From positions 1 to 9,400 of the forward strand of contig JAUVSA010000064.1 of assembly GCA_030597345.1 (NCBI GenBank): a stretch of DNA of 9,400 nt, in the 5' to 3' direction. The notes below the pieces were generated by a model. The model saw only the letters and a list, made by a program, of their open reading frames with translations. It ran no database searches and was not told where the DNA came from. Source of the DNA: Bacillota bacterium. Its GTDB lineage: Bacteria; Armatimonadota; Hebobacteria; Hebobacterales; Hebobacteraceae. Position numbers and translations under genes: made by a program. Below, one piece after another: positions 1 to 6,480 of the stretch (its first letter is position 1; every line of letters begins with the position of its first letter).

Positions 1-7
1 AACCTCA

Positions 8-23
8 GGCAGCACAAGCTGCC
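8..23. repeat. Perfect 6-bp inverted repeat (hairpin), loop ACAA
   Basis: GGCAGC (8-13) and GCTGCC (18-23) are perfect inverted arms around a 4-nt loop. A second small stem, CTCC/GGAG around AGAT, follows at 27-38. No T-run flanks either on the plus or minus strand, so an intrinsic terminator is not supported. The function is unknown. Confidence 0.35.
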
Positions 24-171
24 AGACTCCAGATGGAGGTTATGAAACAGCTTCTAAGATTGCTGCATCTTCGTTCTCGGGAGCCGTCCCGCGCACCTGC
101 GCAGCGCCGACATCGACCGGAAGAGGACAGACCAGCAGAGGGATGCCCGCGGCGAGACCGACTGCGGCCTG

Positions 172-246
172 CTAGAGTATCCGCGCCAGCCGAACGCGGG
201 AGTCAGGGTCGAGATAGCGCAGATCGAGGGAAGATGCGAAGCGGCA
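172..246 (-). pseudogene. C-terminal remnant of a second DUF1854-type gene
   Basis: Read on the minus strand, the 24 codons between the TGA at 249-247 and the TAG at 174-172 include LDLRYLDPDSRVRLARIL followed by stop. The intact DUF1854 protein of this window ends DVDDLDADSQTRLARIL followed by stop. The R[F/Y]..., LD.DS and RLARIL positions align, and the last 22 nt including the stop are identical (171-192 and 3260-3281). There is no start codon in this frame and the frame closes immediately upstream. A neighbouring frame (YDAASHLPS, about 230-252) faintly resembles the preceding DAEGNRYDI segment, so a frameshift is possible. The rest of the gene is missing or unrecognisable. This is most likely a degraded paralogue. 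A chance match is unlikely given the identical stop context, but the fragment is short. Confidence 0.6.
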
Positions 247-258
247 TCATAGCGACCT

Positions 259-275
259 GACCACCACAAGTGGTC
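259..275. repeat. Inverted repeat downstream of the secreted-protein gene
   Basis: GACCAC (259-264) and GTGGTC (270-275) form a 6-bp stem with a 5-nt loop. It sits about 80 nt past the stop codon of the minus-strand gene ending at 354, with another small stem (ATGCT/AGCAT, 288-301) between them. Either could terminate or protect the 3' end of that mRNA. The uridine run of an intrinsic terminator is absent, so I do not call a terminator. Confidence 0.3.
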
Positions 276-353
276 TCAGATGACAGGATGCTCGCCAGCA
301 TGGAGCAAGGTCAGAAGCCCTTCACACCGGTACCGCAGTCCCCTAACAAGGAC

Positions 354-2984
354 CTAGGGCCGCTCGACGCTCAGGGCGTGAATCTGCGCTTCTCCGGCTT
401 TGTCGGGGGCGCCATCGCGGACGCGGATGTAGACCGCGCCTGAGTCGATCATCGCCGCAGTGATGGGAATCTTCGCGTGCCCTGGATTGGTGTGGGTCTC
501 GACGGCATGCTCCTCGAACTCGTCCCGGGCGCGGAACACATCGGCGAACTGGGCGGGCCCGCCCTCTTCGTCGGTGGCATAGCTTACCACTGAATCACCG
601 AGTACCCAGACGAGCAGCTCGGCGCCGCTGTACTCGACCTTCATGGGGAGACGATAGGTGACCTCAGCATCGCCCTCAACGACCCGGGAGTGGCGCTGCA
701 TAGTTGACCCGCGGTCCTGGTACAGATAGGCCGCGTCGCCATCGCCGCGGTTTGTCCGGACATGCAGCAAGGAGCGGGCACGCACCTCCTTGACCATGTA
801 ATCCACCGTTCGCCGAATACGCGCCACGCGCGCCTGCTCGCCGTCGTCGAGCACGGCCACGTCGATTCGGCGCCAGGCCGACCCTGCCCAGCCTGTGGTC
901 TGGTCGGCCGAGTAGATGGCGACGTAGACAGTGCGCGACGGGTTGTCCTCGAGGTACGGGGTGAGGTCCACCGCGTAGTCCTGCCGGCTCCAGCCCTCAC
1001 CGCGGTCCACTCGTCCGAAGAGCGTGAGCAAGTTCAACTCCTCGTGGAACTCGGCCGGCTCACCTCCAGCGTCACGGGCCACCGCCACCACAGCTGCGTT
1101 CCAGGCTTCTACGATGAGGTACGCTCCGTCCACCTCCGGCGGAATCGTGAAGCTGTAGACCATCTTCTGATTGATGTAGGCGACTCGCGCCGAGTATTCG
1201 CTGACGGGGCTGGTCTTGAGGTCGAGGAAGATATGGGCCTCCTCCGCCGCGGTCCCAGCAGTGAACGAGTAGAGAGTCCGGCGCGGTGCGGCCGTGGCGG
1301 CGCCGGGCGCGGGGATGACGGGCGCGGCGGCCTCGCCTAGGGCGTACTCCCGGCCGCGAGAGAGGAATCCGTCCGGCACCCGATAGGCCTCGACCCAGGC
1401 GAAGAAGGCCTCCCCACCGGAGGGATTGTCCAGCAGCACGTAGGCGACGTGGTCATCCCCCAGGAAGGGCGTGAGGTCGAAGGTGAGATTGCTGTAGTTG
1501 GAGGCGTCGTTGACCCGGCGCCCCGCGATCGCCACCAGGTCGGCCACTACCTTAAAGGCGCCGGGTTTGCCGTCCACCTGAGGCGCCAGGCTGATCCGCA
1601 GCGTATTGGCACCCGACACAATGAGATCGGCTCGCTTTACGTTCGCGGGAACGGGCAGCCGGTAGGTGATGTGGCCTTCGGGCTGAATGCGCCGTATCCG
1701 CTGCTGACTGGGGTCTCGGACAAATTGGACCGCCGCACGGTCCACATTCACAATGTACCGACGCTCCTGGGGTGAGTCGTTCGGCTCTATCTCCAGGAAG
1801 CGTAGGGTGCTCACGTCAATCGGCTCAGGATAGGAGTAGGAGACCTCGGCGCGCCCTCGCGGCGGGACCGGCAGGCTCCACACGAATAAGTCCTGATTCC
1901 ATTCGTCGGGTTGCTGGCTGAACTCGTAGGCCCGACCCTCCAGATCATCCCATCCGTAGTCCCATTCATCCTGCAGGCGCTCAGCGACGCGGACGGTCAG
2001 CGGCTCTCCCCGGGTGCTCTCCACCTGAAGCGTGACCGTGTGTCGCGTCTCCCAGGTCTGGGGCATGGGCGTGGTCTCGTGCTTGCGCCGGGCTGTCAGG
2101 CCCTGCACACTGCCAACCGCGATCACGGCGGTCTCGCCGGCCGGGGTCCAGACCAGGTAGCCGTCGCCGACGGCAGTGGCGTCCTCCGAAACCGTCACTC
2201 TGCCCTCGGGCAGCGCCTGACCGGTGTCGTTCGCGAAGCTGTAGACCGCGTGAATCCGCTCCGGTGTCGAGGACACGTGGCTCTCACTGGGCGCAGTATC
2301 CCAGAGATAGCTCCGCTCGACAGTCACCGCGCTAGACAGGAGTGGGACCTGCTTCGTCGCGCCTAGCGGCGCCTCCGATCCTGTCGTCTCGAGGACGAGC
2401 TGCAGTCCCCCTCCATCCCGAGCCATCCTCGAACGCCACACGCGCCGCACCAGCCACTCGGAGTCCAGCCTCAGATCGGGAGGGAGGCGCTCGACGTCCA
2501 CACTGCCGCCGGACATGAGGCGCACGCGCGCCCCGCCGAGCTCCACAGCCTTGTTGGTGATGCTGGCCTGGGCCGTGATGCGACCTTTCTCGCCAGCCAC
2601 ATCAAGTGCTACCGACGGCGTCCAACCGAGCCCGCCCGTCCGAAACTGCACCTCTACCGGCATCTCCTCGCTCAGTCCCGTCACCTCCGCGCGATAGCGG
2701 TCCAGTTCCGGTTTCAGAGGATCTTCACCAGGAACGAACACCGGCTCGAGGGACACGGGTACCACTGCCTGCCCCTGCGTCGCCCGCACGCTGCCCGTGA
2801 GAAGGAGCTTCGGCAGGTCGAATCTCGCCGACGCTCCCTCAGCGATGACCACCACCTTCACATCGGCCGGCGCGCCGACATACAGTGTTGCCTCCTTGAC
2901 CCGCAGCTCACCTGCCCACGTGGGCCCGGCACAGCAGAAGACGAGGATCATCGGAATCGTGGATCGGAGCACACGCGTTGCCAT
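354..2984 (-). CDS. Secreted DUF4139-like protein with three C-terminal beta-domain repeats
   Basis: The 876-residue product starts with a signal peptide (Arg4/Arg7, hydrophobic 8-20, likely cleavage after PTWA at 24). No lipobox fits, so it is probably released or loosely cell-surface. Residues about 115-385 resemble the DUF4139 beta-sandwich found in mucoidy-inhibitor-A-like proteins: GLGWTPSVALDV, an ITN motif, YSFANDTGQALPEGRVTV, then GETAVIAVGSVQGLTARRK and a w-D-Y segment. Three diverged domain copies follow at about 436-536, 606-712 and 771-873. Each has a [A]-x-L-[IL]-V strand, then a G-x-P-[AG]-x-F motif. An Ala/Pro linker (551-567) separates the first two.

I chose the ATG at 2984 because GAGGAGG lies just upstream and the signal peptide then begins the protein. 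The in-frame ATG at 3074 overlaps the predicted -10 element. The molecular role is unknown; envelope or matrix binding is an inference. Confidence 0.82.
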   Translation of the reverse strand: MATRVLRSTIPMILVFCCAGPTWAGELRVKEATLYVGAPADVKVVVIAEGASARFDLPKLLLTGSVRATQGQAVVPVSLEPVFVPGEDPLKPELDRYRAEVTGLSEEMPVEVQFRTGGLGWTPSVALDVAGEKGRITAQASITNKAVELGGARVRLMSGGSVDVERLPPDLRLDSEWLVRRVWRSRMARDGGGLQLVLETTGSEAPLGATKQVPLLSSAVTVERSYLWDTAPSESHVSSTPERIHAVYSFANDTGQALPEGRVTVSEDATAVGDGYLVWTPAGETAVIAVGSVQGLTARRKHETTPMPQTWETRHTVTLQVESTRGEPLTVRVAERLQDEWDYGWDDLEGRAYEFSQQPDEWNQDLFVWSLPVPPRGRAEVSYSYPEPIDVSTLRFLEIEPNDSPQERRYIVNVDRAAVQFVRDPSQQRIRRIQPEGHITYRLPVPANVKRADLIVSGANTLRISLAPQVDGKPGAFKVVADLVAIAGRRVNDASNYSNLTFDLTPFLGDDHVAYVLLDNPSGGEAFFAWVEAYRVPDGFLSRGREYALGEAAAPVIPAPGAATAAPRRTLYSFTAGTAAEEAHIFLDLKTSPVSEYSARVAYINQKMVYSFTIPPEVDGAYLIVEAWNAAVVAVARDAGGEPAEFHEELNLLTLFGRVDRGEGWSRQDYAVDLTPYLEDNPSRTVYVAIYSADQTTGWAGSAWRRIDVAVLDDGEQARVARIRRTVDYMVKEVRARSLLHVRTNRGDGDAAYLYQDRGSTMQRHSRVVEGDAEVTYRLPMKVEYSGAELLVWVLGDSVVSYATDEEGGPAQFADVFRARDEFEEHAVETHTNPGHAKIPITAAMIDSGAVYIRVRDGAPDKAGEAQIHALSVERP

Positions 2985-3072
2985 GTCTGACCTCCTCGCC
3001 CAGCTTAGGAGTCCGGTCTCCCGCCTGCGGCCTGACTCCCGTCCCTCCACATAAGCCATCTCACACACGCCC

Positions 3073-3081
3073 ATTCTAGCA
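3073..3081 (-). promoter_or_regulatory. Possible extended -10 promoter for the DUF4139-like gene
   Basis: On the minus strand TGC is directly followed by TAGAAT, an extended -10 arrangement (TGn plus five of six TATAAT bases). I see no convincing -35 element at the right distance. Transcription would start near 3066, giving a leader of roughly 80 nt before the ATG at 2984. This implies that the gene can be transcribed independently of the DUF1854 gene ending 276 bp upstream. Confidence 0.35.
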
Positions 3082-3260
3082 CAAGGCTGGGTTCGCGGGT
3101 ATGGCCGTAAGTGCCGTCATGGGCTCGCCTTGAGATCGGAGGGATCAGGTGGGGGGGCAGGGAACGGGCTTGCCATAGGGTGCGGGCCGCGGAGTCGTGA
3201 GTGAATTGCTGTATCGGCGGGTCGCCCTGCGCCGCGCCTGAGGAGGTGCTGAACCGCGGG

Positions 3261-3809
3261 CTAGAGTATCCGCGCCAGCCGCGTTTGGCTGTCGGCGTCA
3301 AGGTCGTCAACGTCTTCGATGTCGTAGCGGTTGCCCTCGGCGTCGGTGATAAGGATACGAGACCCACCGAGGTAGACGACGTTGTCGCGGACGTCGCGTA
3401 GGGTGACCTCCCGCAGACCGCGGTCGGTGTCGAACTCACATACCTGGGCCCCCGAGTAATCCCGGACGGAGAGGATGGCGAGCACCTTGGAATGCAGGTA
3501 GCGACGCTCGAGATCGGCTTCGACGATGGTGCGGGACTCGGGGTCAAGGCGGAGCCAGTTGCGGAGCAGGCCGAACTCCTTGCCCATGGCGACGCTGCGC
3601 TCCTTGGGCTCGACACCGCGGATGGACAGGTACCGCTCCAGGTCGCTGAGAGGGTGGGAGCGAATGAACATGGGCGTGAGAACCGTCAGTTCATCGGCGA
3701 TCGTGCAGTAGACGCGGCCGTCCTCGCCGCGCCAGACGCGAACTTCCTCGGGGTCGCGGTCGCGCCGGTCGCGGGACGATGCCTCTTGGCCTCCCTGTCG
3801 CTTATCCAT
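3261..3809 (-). CDS. DUF1854 family protein, partner of the ABC exporter
   Basis: This 182-residue soluble protein has no signal peptide or membrane segment. Its N-terminal 25 residues are charged and probably disordered. The rest matches the DUF1854 pattern: a proline/histidine segment (MFIRSHPLSDLERYLSIRG, 47-65) followed by an invariant-looking acidic-glycine stretch. The C-terminal hallmark is I-L-I-T-D-A-E-G-N-R-Y-D-I, then LD.DS..RLARIL (152-182).

DUF1854 proteins are typically encoded beside an ABC exporter with an N-terminal extension, and this pair has been named cyanophycin metabolism-associated in other bacteria. Here its ATG overlaps the transporter stop by 8 nt (ATGGATAA) and lacks a clear Shine-Dalgarno of its own, which indicates translational coupling. 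The biochemical role is unknown; a regulatory or accessory subunit of the transporter is an inference. Longer starts in this frame would run antiparallel to nothing useful inside the ABC gene and are rejected. Confidence 0.85.
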   Translation of the reverse strand: MDKRQGGQEASSRDRRDRDPEEVRVWRGEDGRVYCTIADELTVLTPMFIRSHPLSDLERYLSIRGVEPKERSVAMGKEFGLLRNWLRLDPESRTIVEADLERRYLHSKVLAILSVRDYSGAQVCEFDTDRGLREVTLRDVRDNVVYLGGSRILITDAEGNRYDIEDVDDLDADSQTRLARIL

Positions 3810-6009
3810 TGATGGCGCCCACAATGGAGGTGCGGCGGTGGATGTCCAGCAACTTCGCGTAGACGCCCTTCTTCGCCTTGAGCTCGTCGTGAGTGCCGGA
3901 CTCGACGATGCGACCTTCGTCAAGCACGAGAAGCTGGTGGGCGTTGCGGAGCGTCGAGAGCCGGTGGGCGATGGCGAAAGTCGTGCGCCCCTTGATGAGC
4001 CGGGCGATGGCCTCCTGGATCTGCTGCTCGGTCTCGAGGTCAACGCTGGCGGTGGCCTCATCGAGAATGAGGATCGCCGGGTCGTGCAGGATAGCTCGGG
4101 CGATGCAGACACGCTGCTTCTCGCCGCCGGAAAGGCGGTTGCCGCGCTCGCCGACCTGCTCGTCGTAGCCGTCGGGCTTGCTGATGATGAAGTCGTGGGC
4201 GTTGGCGATCTTGGCGGCGGCCATGACCTCCTCGGGAGCGGCCTCCGGCTTCGCGTAGGCGATGTTCTGGGCGATAGTGCCGGAGAAGAGGAACGGATCC
4301 TGGAGCACGACGCCGAGCCTGCCGCGATAGGACCAGAGGGACACGTCGCGCAGGGGCACGCCGTCGATGAAGATCTCGCCCTCGTCGGCGTCGTAGAAGC
4401 GGCAGAGCAGGTTGATGACGGTGCTCTTGCCGGCGCCGCTCTTGCCCACGAGGCCCAGCATCTGGCCCGGCTTGACCTGGAAGGAGATGTCCTTGAGGAC
4501 CTGCTGGTGCTTCTCGTAGCCGAAGCCGACGTTGCGGTACTCGACCTCGCCGCGGATCTCCTCCAGCTCGATATCGCCGCGCCCGCGCTCGCTGTCCGAC
4601 TCGGCGTCCAGCACTTCGAAGACGCGCTCGGCGGCGGTGAGGGCGCGCGTGATCCACTGGGTCGACTGCCCAAGGAACGCGAGTGGGTGCTGCACCATGG
4701 CGAGATAGGCGAGGAAGGCGATGATCGTGCCAATGGTGATGGAGAGACGCATATGGAGTATGCTCCCGAAGTACCAGACTAGTAGGGACCCACTCCCGAT
4801 GATGAGCCACATCAGGGGGAAGAACGTGCCGGCAGTCGCGTCTGCGTAGGCACCGGCGGCCCGCAGGTCGTCGTTGCGGACGTCGTAGCGCGCGATCTCC
4901 GACTGCTGCTGGGAGAATGCCTTGGTGACCTTCACCCGGCCCAGCGCATCGGAGACGAGCGTGTGGAATCGCGCCCAGCGATACCACCAGTTGTGGAAGG
5001 CGCGCCGGAGCAGCCGCCAGAGCTTCCGCACGAGGAAGAAGAGGAAGGGCAGTGGGAGCATGGCGATGAGCGCAAGCTTCCAGTTCATCGCCAGGAGCAC
5101 CGCGCTGACGGCGGCGATGGTGACGAGGTTCACGAGCACGAAGGGGAGGGCGAAGGCAAGCAGGTCCTGTATCCCGTTGGCGTCCTGGGTCAGCCGCGAG
5201 ATGATGGTGCCTGTCGGATGGTGGTCGTAGTAGCGCATCGACAGCCACTGAAACCGCTCGTAGAGCTGGGCGCGTATGTCGAAGCTGATGCGCGCTCCGA
5301 GCCACGCCGTCAGGCGGTTGCGCCCGATCTCCAGGCCGGTGTGGGCAAGGCTGGCCGAGGCGAGGCCGAGCACAAGCCAGATGACCAGGTTGTAGTTGGC
5401 CCGTGGGCTGAGCACATCGTCCACGAGGACTGCCGTCAGGTAGGGAGGGACCAGGCCGGCCACGATTCCGCCCGTCATGAGACAGCCGATGAGCACCATG
5501 CGGCCGGTGTAGGGCTTCGTGTAGCCGAGGAGTCGGCGAAGCGTCGCGCCCTTTCGCAGGCACCGCGGACAGACGCGAGTGTATTCGCCGAGGAAGAGGC
5601 CGCACGTCGCGCACCGCGTCGCGCGCTCCGCCACTTCGGGGAGTGGCTTGCCCTCGATGAGAGCATCGAGCTGGATGCGCACGCGGCCGAAGGCGTCGGA
5701 CATGGCGTGGCTGAAGGAGAGGAGATCCTCGCGCCGTCCATTGACGACCGCTCGGAAGACCGCGCCGCCGACGAGTGTCTCGATCTCGACCTTGCTCACA
5801 TCGGCGAACGGCAGATCCTTCAGCAGTCGCGGGCTCTCGCCGTCAGAGGAGAAGACGAGGAGACGATCATCGGCAAGCGCGATGAACTGCTCGCCGAAGC
5901 TACCGTCCGGCGCCAGATCGCTGAAGGCGAGCAGACGTATGTGGCTGCCCGGTCGGACGCCGTCGACCGCCTGTAGCACGTCTTCAGGTATATGATTGGA
6001 GTCGGCCAT
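3802..6009 (-). CDS. ABC exporter (permease-ATPase) with N-terminal zinc ribbon; cyanophycin-associated type
   Basis: This 735-residue half-transporter has TMD and NBD in one chain and presumably works as a homodimer in the cytoplasmic membrane. Residues 1-125 form a soluble beta-rich, PH-like region. C133/C136 and C147/C150 (CATC, CPRC) form a zinc ribbon. Six membrane segments follow at about 171-198, 206-228, 283-306, 310-330, 396-420 and 424-447. The NBD is complete: Walker A GKSGAGKST (522-530), Q570, signature LSGGE (626-630), Walker B ILILD plus E651, D-loop SVD (655-657) and H682.

The start is supported by AAGGTG seven bases upstream of the ATG. Family knowledge: exporters with this N-terminal extension paired with DUF1854 are annotated as cyanophycin metabolism-associated. 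No cyanophycin synthetase or cyanophycinase is visible here, so the substrate is unproven. The long upstream leader suggests controlled expression. Confidence 0.9.
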   Translation of the reverse strand: MADSNHIPEDVLQAVDGVRPGSHIRLLAFSDLAPDGSFGEQFIALADDRLLVFSSDGESPRLLKDLPFADVSKVEIETLVGGAVFRAVVNGRREDLLSFSHAMSDAFGRVRIQLDALIEGKPLPEVAERATRCATCGLFLGEYTRVCPRCLRKGATLRRLLGYTKPYTGRMVLIGCLMTGGIVAGLVPPYLTAVLVDDVLSPRANYNLVIWLVLGLASASLAHTGLEIGRNRLTAWLGARISFDIRAQLYERFQWLSMRYYDHHPTGTIISRLTQDANGIQDLLAFALPFVLVNLVTIAAVSAVLLAMNWKLALIAMLPLPFLFFLVRKLWRLLRRAFHNWWYRWARFHTLVSDALGRVKVTKAFSQQQSEIARYDVRNDDLRAAGAYADATAGTFFPLMWLIIGSGSLLVWYFGSILHMRLSITIGTIIAFLAYLAMVQHPLAFLGQSTQWITRALTAAERVFEVLDAESDSERGRGDIELEEIRGEVEYRNVGFGYEKHQQVLKDISFQVKPGQMLGLVGKSGAGKSTVINLLCRFYDADEGEIFIDGVPLRDVSLWSYRGRLGVVLQDPFLFSGTIAQNIAYAKPEAAPEEVMAAAKIANAHDFIISKPDGYDEQVGERGNRLSGGEKQRVCIARAILHDPAILILDEATASVDLETEQQIQEAIARLIKGRTTFAIAHRLSTLRNAHQLLVLDEGRIVESGTHDELKAKKGVYAKLLDIHRRTSIVGAING

Positions 6010-6076
6010 GGGTCTACACCTTGGTGAACGTCAAGAGGAACGAGCAGAAACCAGAAAGGGACCAGATGAAGTGCGT

Positions 6077-6100
6077 CCCGCGCGGCGGTCCGCGCCCGGG
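6077..6100 (-). promoter_or_regulatory. GC-rich stem-loop just upstream of the ABC gene
   Basis: Nine base pairs (CCCGCGCGG at 6077-6085 against CCGCG at 6090-6094 and CGGG at 6097-6100) close a 4-nt loop, with a 2-nt bulge. The structure lies about 70 nt upstream of the ABC ATG. It can compete with the stem at 6110-6125, because CGGCGG of that stem can pair with CCGCCG here. It has no uridine run, so a classical intrinsic attenuator is not shown. Confidence 0.4.
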
Positions 6101-6109
6101 TCGCCCGAT

Positions 6110-6125
6110 GCCGCCGGTGTGCGGC
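6110..6125 (-). promoter_or_regulatory. Stem-loop directly after the tiny leader ORF
   Basis: GCCGC (6110-6114) and GCGGC (6121-6125) form a 5-bp stem with a 6-nt loop. It begins 4 nt after the stop codon of the 7-residue ORF, so a ribosome finishing that ORF would cover or disrupt it. This is the geometry expected of translation-sensed leaders. GC-rich DNA makes small stems common, so the evidence is modest. Confidence 0.35.
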
Positions 6126-6129
6126 TATG

Positions 6130-6153
6130 TCACCTGTTACACAGCTTCATCAT
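6130..6153 (-). CDS. Candidate 7-residue leader peptide (MMKLCNR)
   Basis: This tiny ORF reads MMKLCNR then TGA. It is preceded by an unusually strong Shine-Dalgarno (GGGGGAG/AGGGGGA) five bases before its ATG, stronger than the one at the ABC gene itself. It ends just upstream of two GC-rich stem-loops and about 120 nt before the ABC ATG. A longer frame upstream stops in an ATGA overlap with its first codon. A regulatory leader peptide is an inference; a chance ATG behind a purine run is the main alternative. Confidence 0.35.
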   Translation of the reverse strand: MMKLCNR

Positions 6154-6302
6154 TGGTCTCCCCCTTGCTCACTGTGGGCGCAAAAGCAGAAACGCGCCAA
6201 ACTTGCACCATCTGACCCCTCAGATGGCAAGGAGCAGGCGCGTCGAGGGCTGAGTTCGCGTGATTCCTGCCAAAACCTATGGTTTTGTCGCTGGTCAACC
6301 AT
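6150..6302 (-). CDS. Possible small ORF (50 aa) in the leader, doubtful
   Basis: An open frame of 50 codons begins MVDQRQNHRFWQ and ends GGDQ. It terminates in an ATGA overlap with the tiny ORF behind it. An in-frame ATG at 6311 would add three residues. There is no good ribosome-binding site: GAGG lies 10 nt before the ATG, and the predicted transcription start almost coincides with the ATG. The protein resembles nothing I recognise. I list it because the stop/start overlap with the downstream mini-ORF could couple the two, but it may not be translated. Confidence 0.18.
   Translation of the reverse strand: MVDQRQNHRFWQESRELSPRRACSLPSEGSDGASLARFCFCAHSEQGGDQ
6208..6227 (-). promoter_or_regulatory. 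Perfect 8-bp stem-loop in the ABC leader
   Basis: CCATCTGA (6208-6215) and TCAGATGG (6220-6227) are perfect inverted arms around a 4-nt loop, which is GGGG in the transcribed orientation. A further TTG/CAA pairing is possible outside a 2-nt bulge. It lies about 75 nt downstream of the predicted transcription start. There is no T-run, so terminator function is not indicated. It may be an RNA-folding element or a protein-binding palindrome. Confidence 0.45.
6271..6287 (-). promoter_or_regulatory. Perfect 7-bp stem-loop near the leader 5' end
   Basis: CAAAACC (6271-6277) and GGTTTTG (6281-6287) pair perfectly around a 3-nt loop. The position is roughly +13 to +29 of the transcript predicted from the promoter at 6307-6336. 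That suits either an operator overlapping early transcribed DNA or a 5'-end mRNA-stabilising hairpin. It is AT-richer than the surroundings, which makes it stand out. Confidence 0.45.
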
Positions 6303-6305
6303 GGT
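6298..6305. promoter_or_regulatory. Palindrome at the predicted ABC transcription start
   Basis: ACCATGGT is a perfect 8-bp palindrome just downstream of the -10 element. It lies in a looser 16-bp imperfect palindrome (GTCAACCATGGTGAAC, 12 of 16 positions symmetric). A repressor site is possible, but a short palindrome containing an NcoI-like core can arise by chance. Confidence 0.22.
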
Positions 6306-6306
6306 G

Positions 6307-6336
6307 AACATACCTCACATTCACTGGCCCTGTCAA
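6307..6336 (-). promoter_or_regulatory. Sigma-70-like promoter driving the ABC/DUF1854 operon
   Basis: On the minus strand a perfect -35 hexamer TTGACA (6336-6331) is followed after 18 bp by TATGTT (6312-6307), four of six -10 bases. Transcription would start near 6300 and produce a leader of about 290 nt before the ABC ATG at 6009. This is the best promoter match upstream of the operon. Confidence 0.5.
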
Positions 6337-6480
6337 CCCCCGGCCGTGAGATTCCTCCTCAGTCTGTGCTCGGCCCCAGACGTTCATACGCGACAGAGAA
6401 CGGCGCCCCGCACCGTAGGTACCATGAGCACGGCAGCGGAGGAGTCTGCCAAGCGACCAAGACCGTGTAGATCGCCAGCC

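Larger units (their letters stand above)
1..353. other. Left-edge intergenic region without an intact gene
   Basis: No open frame here looks like a real protein. The frames present are short, arginine/proline-rich and unlike any family I know. The stretch holds a recognisable DUF1854 C-terminal remnant (172-246, minus) and several short inverted repeats: 8-23, 27-38, 259-275 and 288-301. It lies downstream of the secreted protein gene that ends at 354. A decaying gene or recombination scar explains the remnant best. Confidence 0.6.
6010..6480. other. Leader/intergenic region between ABC operon and ART-like/HEAT gene
   Basis: No substantial gene is seen. The left three-quarters look like the transcribed leader of the ABC operon: a promoter at 6307-6336, stem-loops at 6271-6287, 6208-6227, 6110-6125 and 6077-6100, and a tiny ORF at 6130-6153. 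From 6337 to 6480 I see nothing definite. No T-rich terminator follows the ART-like/HEAT gene that ends at 6481, so read-through into the ABC operon is possible. Confidence 0.55.

Noticed and set aside
33..260. 75-codon plus-strand frame at the left edge
   Set aside because: Arginine/proline-rich, antisense to the DUF1854 remnant, no ribosome site or family resemblance.
259..301. Intrinsic terminator after the secreted-protein gene
   Set aside because: Two short stems are present but no T-run follows on the minus strand.
762..1340. 192-codon plus-strand frame inside the secreted-protein gene
   Set aside because: Antisense to a gene with a clear domain order and signal peptide; no ribosome site or recognisable motif.
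2985..3074. Upstream start for the DUF4139-like protein at 3074
   Set aside because: It would bury the signal peptide behind 30 charged residues and place the ATG inside the predicted -10 element; GAGGAGG supports 2984.
3810..4733. Extending the DUF1854 frame upstream to a 490-residue protein
   Set aside because: The added part overlaps the ABC gene's NBD out of frame and is serine/arginine-rich noise. The ATG at 3809 overlaps the transporter stop as expected for coupled genes.
3838..4782. 314-codon plus-strand frame, with others over the ABC gene (4963-5976 plus; 4058-5614 minus)
   Set aside because: Antisense or shifted frames over an intact ABC transporter. They are open only because of high-GC codon periodicity, and their low-complexity composition matches no family.
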